A stretch of DNA of 32,892 nucleotides. It comes from Collybiopsis luxurians FD-317 M1. Its lineage: Eukaryota; Basidiomycota; Agaricomycetes; Agaricales; Omphalotaceae. The notes under the pieces are model-generated. The model had not been told where the DNA came from. It worked only from the letters and a program-made list of their open reading frames with translations, and did no database searches. Below, piece by piece: positions 10,952-21,604 of the stretch. Position 1 is the stretch's first letter, and each line of letters starts with the position of its first letter. The position numbers and the translations under genes were made by a program. Where the stretch lies: contig KN834796.1 of the NCBI GenBank assembly GCA_000827265.1, forward strand, positions 326,001 through 358,892. Reading direction: 5' to 3'.

Positions 10952-12314
10952 ATGGATGCAATCGATTCGATGATCATTCTTCAACTGGGATCTTCCATAA
11001 AAGATAGCATTTTCGTAGGTATCATGGTATCTATTCTGTCTGGTTCGTAGGATTCATCCTGCATTTGGAGCTGCTGACTCTCAACATCCCACAGGCTTGT
11101 ACATCGGAGCTTCAGCATTCGCTATTTACTTCACAACGTAAGGATTTACTTTCCACTCGAGATGCTCCACTATTCGCGACTCGCACTCATCCCGAATCTT
11201 CGTTATGTAGCCAAGATATAGCTCAAAAACGGTCCCGACAGATAGCTTTTTTCATTCAACTTTGTCTTTCAATTGTTTGCACTTGCACCTTCCTGACCAT
11301 ATGTGGAGTGTTCCTTTGGACACTTCAAACGATCCTCATTGAATCGACTAAGACCCTTTCACTGCAAGAAAGAATGGCGGATTCTAGTCCCTCAAAAGAT
11401 CTGATCCGGGTATCCTTCGCAATCGTTTATAATGTATCTACTCACCTCAGTGTAAGTCACCAGCACAGCTATGTAAGCATGGCACTAGTAGTGCAGCGTG
11501 CTCATCCATTTTGTAGCTCTTAATTGGAGACATGTTAGTATTCTGGAGAGCCAGGGCAGTATGGTATGACAGCAAGTTTGCACAAAGAATTTTGATTCTT
11601 TTTGGTATTTCCGAAGTAGGTTAGTATTTCATTACTTGTCACGAAGTTGGACGTACCTGATGTTGCATCATCCTGGAAATTTTCAAAGTATTCCTTGTTC
11701 TGTCTACTGTTCGGAATTGGAAACTTTCCAATGGACCAGATCATACTTTTGAATCAGTGTTCAATTACACTCTATTCCTGTTCTGTTCCCTGGTCTCAAA
11801 TCTCCTGGTCACATTAGCAGTTGCATACAAGGCCTTGTTGTAAGTATCTTTAAACTCTCTGTTATATGATATTCAAATACTTGTCCCGTACTAGCTACTC
11901 AAGGATACTGAGAATATCTAGGAAAGGATCCCAAGGTACACCAGGCAAAACCCCAGTACAGCGAATGCTCCTGGTTTTGATGGAATCCGGAATTATATTT
12001 TCTATACTTCAGGTGAGTCTTGTGCCTTTTTGCTGTCTGCAATAATTTCTGAAGGAAAAGGCTATTTGCTACTCCTACTACTGGTACCTGATGACAGGCA
12101 ATCTTTTATGTCCTGGCAGTCAAGGCTCTTACAGCCAACAGACAGTCTCATTTCTTCCTGGAATATGCTGCCATCATTCAATACCTAGGTCCTGCTCTTG
12201 TAGTAAGTCATATCTCATTTGTCTCTGTTTAAGGATTTTGAGTTGTATGTATGACAGTCATTTTATCCAACTGTAATCTTCATAGTATCACATTTGATTG
12301 GAAGATCCAACTGA
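10952..12314 (+). CDS. 7TM membrane protein, paralogue 3 (302 aa, 8 exons)
   Basis: Exons are 10952-11042, 11095-11137, 11211-11451, 11517-11619, 11689-11839, 11895-12012, 12098-12202 and 12258-12314. Each has the same length as its equivalent in paralogue 1, and the total is 909 nt. The protein starts MDAIDSMIILQLGSSIKDS. Helix 3 reads DMLVFWRARAVW (D130, W135-R136-A137), exon 6 encodes LVLMESGIIF and the end is FYPTVIFIVSHLIGRSN. The intron 3 donor is a consensus GTAAGT, which fixed the position of that donor in the other copies. This is the block-duplication partner of paralogue 1, offset 6729 bp. In intron 5 only the TACTAG acceptor keeps frame, because the upstream AG usable in paralogue 1 is lost. 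Function is unknown. Confidence 0.87.
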
Positions 12315-13528
12315 GATCAAGGTTGGATTTGACCGAGGACTCAATTCAAGTGTTTGTTCCCTGCTCCAAGCCCTGCTCCAGTGGCCTGAAATTCAAAAAT
12401 TTTACCTTTAGCCAGTGACTTACACTTCTGGGTTTTTCACTGTTTGCTCTTTTACCATCATTATAGTTTGAATGATGTACATACATATTACATTTTTCAT
12501 TGGAATTTCAGCAATTGCATGTACAATGTATTGGATTTTAATCCTGAGGGATGAGTAAGGACAAATTTTTATATAGGCAGGGAACCTGCAGCGAATGCCC
12601 AGGGGGCCTGGTACATACTGGAGGAATATATATATGTATGCTATTATGCAAGGGGGCTCAAGAAAGAAAAATATTTTCTTACTTAGGTACTTACAGATTA
12701 TAGCAGACCATTCTGGGGTACTTACAGTACAGTATATAAAACATGTACAAACAGGCAATGGGGCATGCATTTGCTAGGCAAACCCCCAAAGCCTCGACAA
12801 GCGCAATACTAAACTGTTTTTGCTCCTTACATATGCACACCCCTTAAAATACAACATTATGATTTTGAGTCTTTGCTGTTCAGACAGAGGAGATTCACTC
12901 ATGACTCAGCCATTCATTATGAAGGGAAGGGTATTAAGTGGATAATCTTGATTACTTTCAAGGGAATTTTCCTACTTCAATTCAATACTATTGAAGCCCC
13001 AATATCCGTTGTTTCATACATTTTACTTCTGTTGACTCATTCCATTTAGCTACCTTATATATACAGTTTTGTAAAATTCTGAATTGTTCTTTTTGCCTCC
13101 TTTGAGATCCCTGCCCGTTTGCTAACAACACACATCACTTTTGACAGCCAATGTCTGCTTAGAGGAGACTAGAAGCCTGGAGAGGAAAGGACTAAACTTG
13201 TCATTGACGGTTGCCATCATTTCCATCTTATATTCAATCATGGATTTTCTATTGATATGTATGTGCGCGCTCTGTCTTCTTACTATGTAGATCAAGCCAC
13301 ATGATGCAAGGATATTATTTAGCGAAATACAACTGATGAGATGACCTGGTGTACTTGTATTTATATAAGTATACACTGCCCTATTCCGCCGGCGCATTAT
13401 GTATAATAATGTATATATGTGTGTAAACTCTTTCCCAAGTTTTCACCCCCCTTTCAGCTGCTAGTGGTCCAGATTTTTATTTTCCCCAATTCAGGTTGAC
13501 AGCGCCCCAGTTAATTGCCATTTGAAGC
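12315..13528. other. Intergenic region between 7TM genes 3 and 4
   Basis: About 12315-12490 and 13135-13528 are shared with block 1. About 12491-13134 is specific to block 2 and replaces most of the 299-bp inverted-repeat element of block 1. It has no recognisable coding content. An AT-rich stretch at 13395-13421 (GTATAATAATGTATATATG) is the probable TATA region of 7TM gene 4. Confidence 0.4.
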
Positions 13529-14858
13529 ATGAACACAAAAGATTCGGCTATTATTCTTAGACTGAGAGAAGTTATGGTGTATATCAGTATTGGATATATC
13601 ATCATGTCTATTCTTTTTGGTTTGTTAAAATTATCCTGCATTTGAGAACTTCAATGATCAATACTCCACAGGCTTGTACATTGGAGCCTCAGGATTTGCC
13701 ATTTACTTTATGATGTAAGAAGTCTTCTGGCTGCCAGAATGCTGATCTACTCCCACTCATTTCATGTCTCTGTTCTGCAGCCGGAATAGATTTCGAAGCC
13801 GGCCGAGACAAATAGCTCTTTTCATTCAACTTTGTCTTTTTACTATGACCACAATTAATGTCCTGACCACGTGTGCAAAAGGCCTATTGGAAGTTCGAAT
13901 GATCCTGATGCAATCCAACAACAGTCATTTGTTGGAACTCGAAGAAAGGGTAGTAGCTTACAGGGTAGCAAAGGCTCCAATTTTGGTAAATCAAATTGAT
14001 GAAGTTTCAGGTAGCCTAAGTGTCAGTCATCAGCACACTTGGGTGCACACCAATCATGGCAGTATTGCTCACTTGCTCTACTTTCACAGCTGGTGTTTGC
14101 AGACACGCTGGTATTCTGGAGGGCGTGGGCAGTGTGGCATGAAAATAGATATCTACAGTGGATTTTGATCATATTTGCAATGTCGAATGCAGGTGAGTGG
14201 TATATTGCTGGCCATGTTAGATTTGCCTTAGTAACATTGCATTTGATCTCATAAAGTATTCATTATTTTGAGTACTGTTCTGGCGCCTTTCAAAGACCCA
14301 GGTGAAAGCTTTGGACCAGCATTCAAATCCACTCTCTTCTTGTTCTCTTCTCTTATTTCAAATATACTGGCTACACTGGCAATTGCATATAAAGCATGGT
14401 TAGTAGTATGGTGTATCTTGTGAAGTTCTGATGCACTGTCTATTCCAGGACAGCAAATATATTTAGTAAAGAACATCGAAAACAGTCTGATAGAACTCTG
14501 GCACAGAAGATACTCCTGTTTGTGGTGGAATCTGGCATTCTATTTTCCTTCCTACAGGTGCATATTTTCTTTCCTTTTTACAACATCCTCTGACAAGTTT
14601 CAATTTCACGCACAATACTTGCATTATTTAATAGGCAGCATACTATGCAATGATAATCACAGCTGACTTAAACGCCGACAGTGTGACTACTTATACCCTA
14701 TCATATGACTTCATTATGCAGGTGGTGGCTGTTATGGTTCTAGTGAGTAATATATTGTTCATCTCTGTTTATATGTTTTTGAACAGTGCATATGGTAGCC
14801 TTTCTATCCAGCTATACTCTTCATAGTGTCACATTTGATTAGGGACTCTGGAGTCTGA
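13529..14858 (+). CDS. 7TM membrane protein, paralogue 4 (298 aa, 8 exons)
   Basis: Exons are 13529-13619, 13672-13714, 13781-14021, 14090-14192, 14257-14398, 14449-14557, 14635-14742 and 14799-14858, 897 nt in all. The protein starts MNTKDSAIILRLREVMVYIS. It has RPRQIALFIQLCL before helix 2, ADTLVFWRAWAVW in helix 3 (D130, W135-R136-A137), AYKAW at the end of helix 5, FVVESGILFSF in helix 6 and FYPAILFIVSHLIRD at the C-terminus. Polar loops lie at residues 80-120 and, probably on the cytoplasmic side, between helices 5 and 6 (SKEHRKQSDR). It pairs with paralogue 2 across the block duplication. No domain of known function is recognised. The conserved D and WRA in helix 3 are the best candidates for functional residues. 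Confidence 0.87.
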
Positions 14859-17679
14859 ATGATATATCTACCATTGTTACTGTCAGGAAGCTTCTTGCAG
14901 CTGGGCAGAGTATAAAGACTCATTGCTTATTTATGGTGAATACCTCCAAGTCACGGATAGTCAGCTACACAGTTTTGTGTTACATGGGGAACAGATGTAA
15001 AGTTGTGTGCATGAGTCTAGACAGAATTATTAATTATTTGTTAATAAAGCATGAAGAAAATCTACAACTACGACTCACTTCCCAGTACTTGCACAGGATA
15101 ATTCTATTTGGCAACCCTGTTGCCAAGGGTTGCCAGCTTAAAATCACACAGTAACTCTGGATGTCACACCGGAACTACTGCGGGTCACAGTGTACTTGAG
15201 TTCACACCCAGCATGTTAAAGTACCTGGTGAATGTCATTTTTTGTGAGATGGCAGAAAATGTCAACAAATTTCCATTTTGTGGGAGTAGTATGAAGGAGG
15301 CAAACAGACACTAATGGCAACAACAGCACAGAAACTCCATATAGATTATTTTGAATAACAAATAATGGAGTTGATGCAAGTTGGAGCAAGCAACTGACCT
15401 CAGCCCAACTTGATACATACTATCAATGTACTAGAGTTGATACTTCCATAAGAAATTGTTCTGTTTGAGTGCATTTCTAAACTGCTCACCCTAAAACTTT
15501 TTCTTTACACCAAATTAACAATATTTAATAGATTTATCAGCTTCGAGTGAGGATGAATGAGCTGGAAAATAATTGACAAATTTTTCAAGTGTTAAAACAG
15601 TGGTTTTTTCCACTTATCAGCATCAGGAAGCATGGGGAATACTCAGTCTCTTTCCTGTTTTGAGGTTTATGCTATTTATGTCAGATAGAAACCTTTGAGT
15701 ACCATCTGGAAATTTTAACCAAAACATATTCTTCTCAAATGGACGAGGATGGTGAAAGCTGCACTTTCCCATAAGCTTCAGAAAGTGGCGGTCCAGATAT
15801 CAACTCCTGCGATTTTGGCGTCCTTTCTTGGGAGGCAGCTGGTACAACATGGAGAGTTCAAAAAACTCCCAACGTGGTAAATTTGAAGTTCAAGATGTCT
15901 ACTTGGCATATTTCAAGTTTAAGCAGGATACGCAACGAAGTGCAAAAGCTTTTCTATACCGACATTTTCAGTATCAACTCTAGTACATCGATAGTAGTAC
16001 ATGATATCCCCCACCACCCAACTCAATGGTATTTTCAGTTACGGCAGTGCCATGAGAGCCGGCAGTTGGTGTATTCAATACAGCTGGCATCTCAGTTGCA
16101 AGGGGCACAGAACTCCACAAGCGCCGTACAATTTATGGCTAGTTTCCAGAGTGACCGGCCTTCATGAAAGGATTTATGACCCTTGGCTTTTTCAGCATGA
16201 AATCTGGCTTAGGCATCCTTAGGATATTTATCCTCAGGTGCAGGGCTTGAAGGGATTGCCATAGATGAAGCTTCATAATGACTACCTTGCTCATCATCAT
16301 CATCATCATCATATTTATTATTAATTCCGTTGTTATCATCGCCGTTATCTTCATCGGAACTTCCTCGGTAGCAGTTGCTTCTTTAGGAAGCTCAGTCCGT
16401 TTATCCCAGTAGGCGGCCATCTATGTGTTGACAATTCAGGGAGGGAAAAATGAGGAAAATATAGTGAGCATGTACTGGGCAAAATCTATCACAAAGGAAA
16501 ATTGGAAAAGATCATCGTTCATATTACATGTGAAAATATCTATTCATTCTGGGTATGATGCGGCCCAAAATTACCATTTGATTTTGGGCAAAAAAAGGTC
16601 TCTTCTTCAGCAAAATTAAAACTAGATGTCACAATGTTTTTTGTGTGTAATTGATATTGATATATAATGTATTATCCAAAACTTATTTCAAAGGAAAATA
16701 AATGGCTATTTCAGGTGAAATTTATAGTGAAAATTTAGTCTATTTGCAAAAGCATGTTTGCCATTAATTATGCAAGGGATAAGTGCCTTTGCACCGGTGT
16801 TACAGCTATTGCTACCTTTGTGTCTTTTATCTTGATTATGTATTCTCGATTAACACTACTACTATGGTTGTTAGGGATGATGAAATTTGGATCAAAATGC
16901 TAGTAACTTCTCAAACTGTTTGAGTATTATAGTTCTCAGTAGATAGCCAGATTGCTAGTGCTTAAAAACCGTTACCTTGAATTTCTGAGATTTTTCTTGA
17001 TTTTACTGACCTCGTTGGGCAGAGACTGAGGGGGGTTAGGGATAGTTCACTCATTTCTCACAGTGCTGTCACGGAGACGGCGCAAATTGTTCATTTTGCT
17101 CCTCATTCTTTCGATATTGCATGTACTCTTTTGAAATTTGGATTTTAGGCTTTGCTAAACATATTATCAAGCCCCAGCTACTTTTGTGTACTTATCCTAT
17201 TCACTATTGTAATGTTCCTGGCAGTTTGATCACAATATGCGGTTGAGGATATTCATTATTTCTTCGACAATTTTGTTTTCTCTTGCAATATGCTCAATGT
17301 AAGTAGATAGAAGTATGTATTAGTACCCAAAGATGCTGCAAAAAAATTATCATAGCCGTCTGACAAGCGCAAGGCCTTCATTTCAGTGATTTTTTTTTTT
17401 TTTGAAAATTTCACTACCCCTAACCCTTCAATATCTCTAATAACCATAGTACTAAAGCTATGCTCCGTCCCCTGAGGATCAAGCTACATGAGGTTAGAGC
17501 ATCATTCAGCGGAACATGACACATTGTCATGCGACAAACCTTATGCCTTGTCAGATATAAGCAGGCATAGTCCTATTCTGCCAAAGATTCTCTCCTTTCA
17601 TCCTCCATTCAGTTGTTAGTGATTCAGGCTTTCACTTCTCTCCAAGTCAGGCTGTTGCTACTATTTAAAGCAATCCATT
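14859..17679. other. Long gene-poor interval with weak open frames
   Basis: 14859-15000 resembles the 3' flanks of 7TM genes 2 and 6. About 15000-17450 has no counterpart in the window. Two overlapping + strand frames, MVKAALSHKLQKVAVQISTP (about 15749) and MESSKNSQRGKFEVQDVYLA (about 15850), and a minus-strand acidic stretch with a DDDDDD run (about 16300) look protein-like. They are short, in different frames and unlinked by clear introns. They could be a decayed transposon or gene. About 17455-17679 is the 7TM-type promoter region (GAGCATCATTCAGC is shared with 25187). Confidence 0.35.
16292..16312. repeat. (CAT)7 microsatellite
   Basis: Seven uninterrupted CAT units. Read on the minus strand they give a run of aspartate or methionine codons depending on frame. 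Confidence 0.9.
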
Positions 17680-19955
17680 ATGAATGCAAAAGATCTGGCT
17701 ATCATTCTCAAAATTGGAGATGTGATGAGGAGTATATGTGTTGGATATATTGTCATATCTATTCTTTTTGGTTCGTAAAATTTATCTTGCATTTGAGACC
17801 GACCATGATCAATCTTCCACAGGCTTGTATATCAGAACCTCAGGATTTGCCATTTACTTCATGACGTATGGATCTATCTGCCCCACTGGAATGCCGATTT
17901 GACCCCCTTCATTTTATATCTCTGTTCCACAGCAGGAGTGGACTTCAAAGGCGGCCGCGACAAGTAGCTCTTTTCATTCAGCTTTGTCTCTGCACTACAT
18001 CTGCAATCAATTTCTTGACCATCGCTGCAGAAGGTTTCTTGGAATTTCAAATGATCCTGATTCAATCCAGCAATAGTCATCCATTGGAACTCAAAGAGAG
18101 AGTAAAAGCTTACACAGCAGCAAAGACTCCAATTTTTTTATTTCACATCACTAACCTCTTGGGTAGCCTGAATGTCAGTCATCGACACACTTGTGTGTGC
18201 ACACCAATTGGCATGACAATATTGCTCACCTGTTCCATTTTCAATAGTTCTTAATTTCAGACACATTAGTAATCTGGAGAGCTTGGGTAGTATGGCATGG
18301 AAATAGAATTCTGTAATGGATTTTGATTGTATTTGCCATATTAAATGCAGGCGAATGGTTTATCACTGGGCCTGTCTCGCTCATATCCGCTGACATTGCA
18401 TTATTCTAATTCATACAGTATTCATTATCTTGTGCACCGCCATCAGTCCTCTAAATAATGACCCAAGTGAAAGTTCTGGATCAGTGTTTCAATCCAGCCT
18501 GTCCTTGCTCCTTTCTCTCATATCAAACATCATCAGGAAAAATGCCCTATAGCCCAGGCAGATATGGGTTGTTATGGGTTGTCCTCAGGCAGTTTAAGGC
18601 TTCTCAGGAGTCCTGAGCTACATGGGCTGCCCAGGATGCCAAGGGACACCCCCCAAATCCTGTAGAGCCTGAGAGTCCCTGGGGATCCCTGAGGCTGCCC
18701 TGAAGATCCCTGGGGATCTTTCAGGTGTCCTAAGGCTTCAATATATAAATGTGAAATAATAAAATATACTTTCATCTGTTCTTTTACTCTATTCTGTATA
18801 GCCTACTCTTGTATTGCTTTGAATGTACTGTAGTATTGTATTTTATTATATAGCTGTAATGGTTTATTGTTACCTTTACTTCAGTTTTACTAGTTAGTTA
18901 TTATACTTTAAGTACAGTTTATTATACTAATGTAAGCTCTGTATTGACTTTACATACTCGAGCACAGTATATTTGTGTAGTACAAAGCCTATACATATGT
19001 ATATAGTGTATATACAATAAGTTATAATAATATTGTGCATGTTTGGACTATGGGAAAATTTTTTTGATTGTAGACAGTTCACAGTGAGCTCATCATGTGA
19101 CTCATGAAAAAAGTGAAAACCTCTGCATAATTCTTACCAAATAAATGTTCTGGTTGTACATTTACCCAAGAATAATGCATAGCTGTATATTTGCAATGTA
19201 ACTTTGCATGATTTGTAGCATTTAGAATATTTCTGCTCCTGGGATCCTCAGGGAGCCTCAGGGAGCCCCAGGAAGCCCTCAGGGACTCTCAGGTTATTTT
19301 CAAACATCTTCCAGGGAGCCTAAGAATTGGCCCAAAACCTGGGAAGCCTAAGCAACTTAAGCAACTTGGAGTACCTGAGAGTGCCTGAGGGTTCCTAGGA
19401 TTTGGCCATTTTCCTGGGCACCCTCAGGCTTCCTGTATTTCCCTGGGCTTAAGGTACTTTTCCTGATGATGTTGGCTACATCAGCAATTACATATAAAGC
19501 ATGGTCAGTATGGTGTGTTTTGTGCATTCTGACACCTAGTAATTGCAGTCTACTCTAGGAAAACAAACCAATTTCGCAGAGAATTTCAAAGCCTTGGAAA
19601 AACTCGAACATACAGAGTACTCGTATTTTTGATGGAATCTGGAATTCTGTTTTGTGTTGCTCAAGTAAATATCTTGACTTCTTTTTTCTTTTCAATAACT
19701 TGTTCTGAAGAACTTTATTAATCTGATTTAATAGGTAGCATACTATGCAATAGTGGTTGCAGCAGACTTAAACACCAACAGTGTGACTACATTGTCCCTA
19801 TCATTTAATTATATTTTTCAGTTTGTAGGTGTTTTCATCCTAGTGAGCAATATTTTGTCCATCTCTGTTTGAACCTTTTTGAACAGTGCATATGGCAGCC
19901 TTTCTATCCAACTATACTCTTCATAGTGTTACATTCAATTAGGAAATCTGAGTGA
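17680..19955 (+). pseudogene. 7TM membrane protein, paralogue 5, recently inactivated
   Basis: All eight exons are recognisable: 17680-17770, 17823-17865, 17933-18173, 18248-18350, 18419-19503 (interrupted), 19559-19664, 19735-19842 and 19899-19955. The start is MNAKDLAIILKIGDVMRSIC and the end is FYPTILFIVLHSIRKSE. Three lesions separate it from a working gene: a TAA at 18314-18316 in exon 4 where intact copies have CAA, a GC instead of GT donor at 18351, and a 938-bp insertion (18531-19468) in exon 5. Everything else is in frame, so inactivation looks recent. It is followed by a convergent MAT2B pseudogene, as paralogues 2 and 6 are followed by MAT2B copies. Confidence 0.85.
18531..19468. 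mobile_element. 938-bp inverted-repeat element inserted in 7TM-5 exon 5
   Basis: The termini are CATCAGGAAAAATGCC (left) and, inverted, CATCAGGAAAAGTACC (right). Similarity continues through a shared AGCCCAGG about 20 bp in. The intact paralogues define the empty site, and only AT is duplicated (18529-18530 and 19469-19470). Both arms (about 18590-18740 and 19240-19450) are full of degenerate CCTCAGG, CCTGAGG and CCCTGGGG motifs, while the middle is AT-rich and non-coding. It is a non-autonomous DNA transposon of unassigned superfamily. Confidence 0.75.
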
Positions 19956-20008
19956 TATGTTATATCTACTGTGAAATTGTACCCATTTTGTGTAACATCG
20001 GGGAAAGA

Positions 20009-21245
20009 TGTACTGCCATCAAATCCTCCGTCTCCTTTGTATAAAGCTGACATTCCCAGGGCCTTGTTGTAGCCAGTGTTTGCCTTAAGTTAAGGCCTTA
20101 TTTTCTTAATTAAAGGAGGGTTAACTTGAACGACCAGGTTAATTTCCTTAATTAAGAGTCTTAATTAACATGTGCCCTCTCACATGAACTTTGTTTTGCT
20201 ACAGCGATTGCACCATACTTGCTGCACTACTCACTCAGAATGAATGCTACAAGGGGGATCTGTTTATTTTTCCATTGATGCACTTTGTGAAGGAATTCCG
20301 CAAAAGATTAGTGATGTGACTGAACAAAGTTATACCTGCCAGAACACTGAGCCTTGTTGGAGCCTTTTTTTTTATAGTGAAGAAGTATCATTTAAGCTCT
20401 TTGCATAAGAGGAGAGCCATGAAATGTTAAACAATCATGCAATACAGATTCTGGGACAAATAGAATGACAGAAGCTGATTTTCTATTAATACCTTAACTA
20501 GCCCTTAAGATGAACACTGGTTGTAGCTGTGTCCCCTTTCGCGGCTCAGCGTCCGAAATGATACGTCTGTGTGGTACTCCGAGAATGTTGGTAAAGATGA
20601 AACACATTTCATATTTGGTGAAGGGTTTGGCGGCGGAGTAGTGCAGGATGGGAGATGGAGTGGAGTGGGAGTTTGGATTCTGTGGAGAGGAAAAGAAGGT
20701 GGTGAGTCATTTGGTTTGATTAGGGGGGAGGAAGGAACTTGGTCAGGAGGAAAAGAAATGGGAGAAAGAAAGGAGAGTGGGAGGGACAGAGATGGGACAC
20801 AGGGGGACAAATAAAGTCCATTCAATGGATGGATTATCCAATACTATCCCCTTGCGCACTTGAAATTCAAAGGAATAGCCCAAGAAAGAACACATATCAA
20901 ATGAAAATGAAGTAGGAATGCAAAATATGACTCGTGAAAACAAACCTTATCCATTGGCATGGAGAGGCCCCAGCTCGTAGATGGAAAAGGAGGGTGGAAG
21001 TTACAGACATTTTATGTCCACTCGGGTTGAGTTGCTTTATTCCATCCGGCCGCGCGCTTGAAATCCAAAATTCAAACCAACTGCCCAGGAAGAAGACTCA
21101 ATTCAAAGCAAAGAAACGAAGCAGAAGATTAAAAATAGAACAAACCCCAAGAAAGGACCAAAAAAGCTCGAAGTCAAGCAACTTACCACCTTCGCACGCG
21201 GTACCTTTGACCGAAGACCATACACTTGATAGAATTCAGTATCAA
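20009..21245 (-). pseudogene. MAT2B/RmlD-family pseudogene, exon 8 split by a transposon
   Basis: Exon 8 homology runs from 20009 to 20073 and from 20528 to 20679 (minus strand). It is interrupted by the 446-bp element at 20074-20519 within the codons equivalent to ATTRPRDCQL. The surviving part reads KPFTKYEMCFIF and LGVPHRRIISDAEPRKG. A 2-nt deletion shifts the frame before this motif, and the C-terminal tail is missing. Two patches of intron 7 homology follow (about 20820-20880 and 21025-21140), after which similarity ends. Exons 1-7 are absent. It lies just 54 bp beyond the stop of 7TM pseudogene 5, in convergent orientation. Confidence 0.75.
20074..20519. mobile_element. hAT-like miniature element with perfect 8-bp target duplication
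   Basis: A 446-bp insertion bounded by CAGTGTTTGCCTTAAG and, inverted, CAGTGTTCATCTTAAG. GTTGTAGC is duplicated exactly at 20066-20073 and 20520-20527. Subterminal CTTAATTAA and TTAAGG motifs recur near the left end. It carries no transposase. The shared CAGTGTT ends suggest the same transposase class as the element at 829-1463, but the interiors are unrelated. Confidence 0.85.
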
Positions 21246-21399
21246 GCCTAAGTTCTGACCCAAAGTATGCAGAGTTCCGAAGACTTGACTTCAACACTAG
21301 ACGAGGTGAAGAGTGCTAAAATGACCTACGAGGGGATGGTTCCTGGGAAGCAAAAAAGGTCATGAATGAAGGACACAGCCAGTGGTAGCTTCAACGGGA

Positions 21400-21460
21400 A
21401 AAAAATGTGAATAGGAAACAAGAGGGAGACTGCCTCTCTTGTTTCCTATTGACATTTTTT
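21400..21460. repeat. Long near-perfect hairpin
   Basis: AATAGGAAACAAGAG and its complement CTCTTGTTTCCTATT form the core of two arms of about 27 nt (21400-21426 and 21433-21460), with one internal mismatch and a small loop. It lies about 145 bp past the stop codon of the minus-strand gene at 21605. It could be a 3'-end RNA structure or the footprint of a foldback element. Confidence 0.6.
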
Positions 21461-21604
21461 GAGTCGATGAAAATCATTCAAAAGTAAGGTCAAGCCATTC
21501 TTAAAAAACTGAATCTCGATGTTAGTCTTCCAAACATATGAACTCGTTACATTCCTACAGAATGAGCAGCACAAAGGTATGCAGAAGCTGAATACTCCGG
21601 GGTC

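Noticed and set aside
15110..15134. GGCAACCCT ... AGGGTTGCC short inverted repeat as transposon ends
   Set aside because: The arms are only 9 bp and 7 nt apart, so it is a small hairpin and not a pair of element termini.
16139..16420. 93-codon minus-strand frame with a methionine run
   Set aside because: The run is the (CAT)7 microsatellite. There is no homologous feature or splice context.
18531..19468. The 938-bp insertion as a new intron
   Set aside because: It has no GT or GC donor at the left border and ends GATG. Terminal inverted repeats mark it as a transposable element.
20569..20814. 81-codon + strand frame in the MAT2B pseudogene
   Set aside because: It is the antisense of exon 8 and intron 7 of the pseudogene, with glycine-rich translation of purine-rich DNA.
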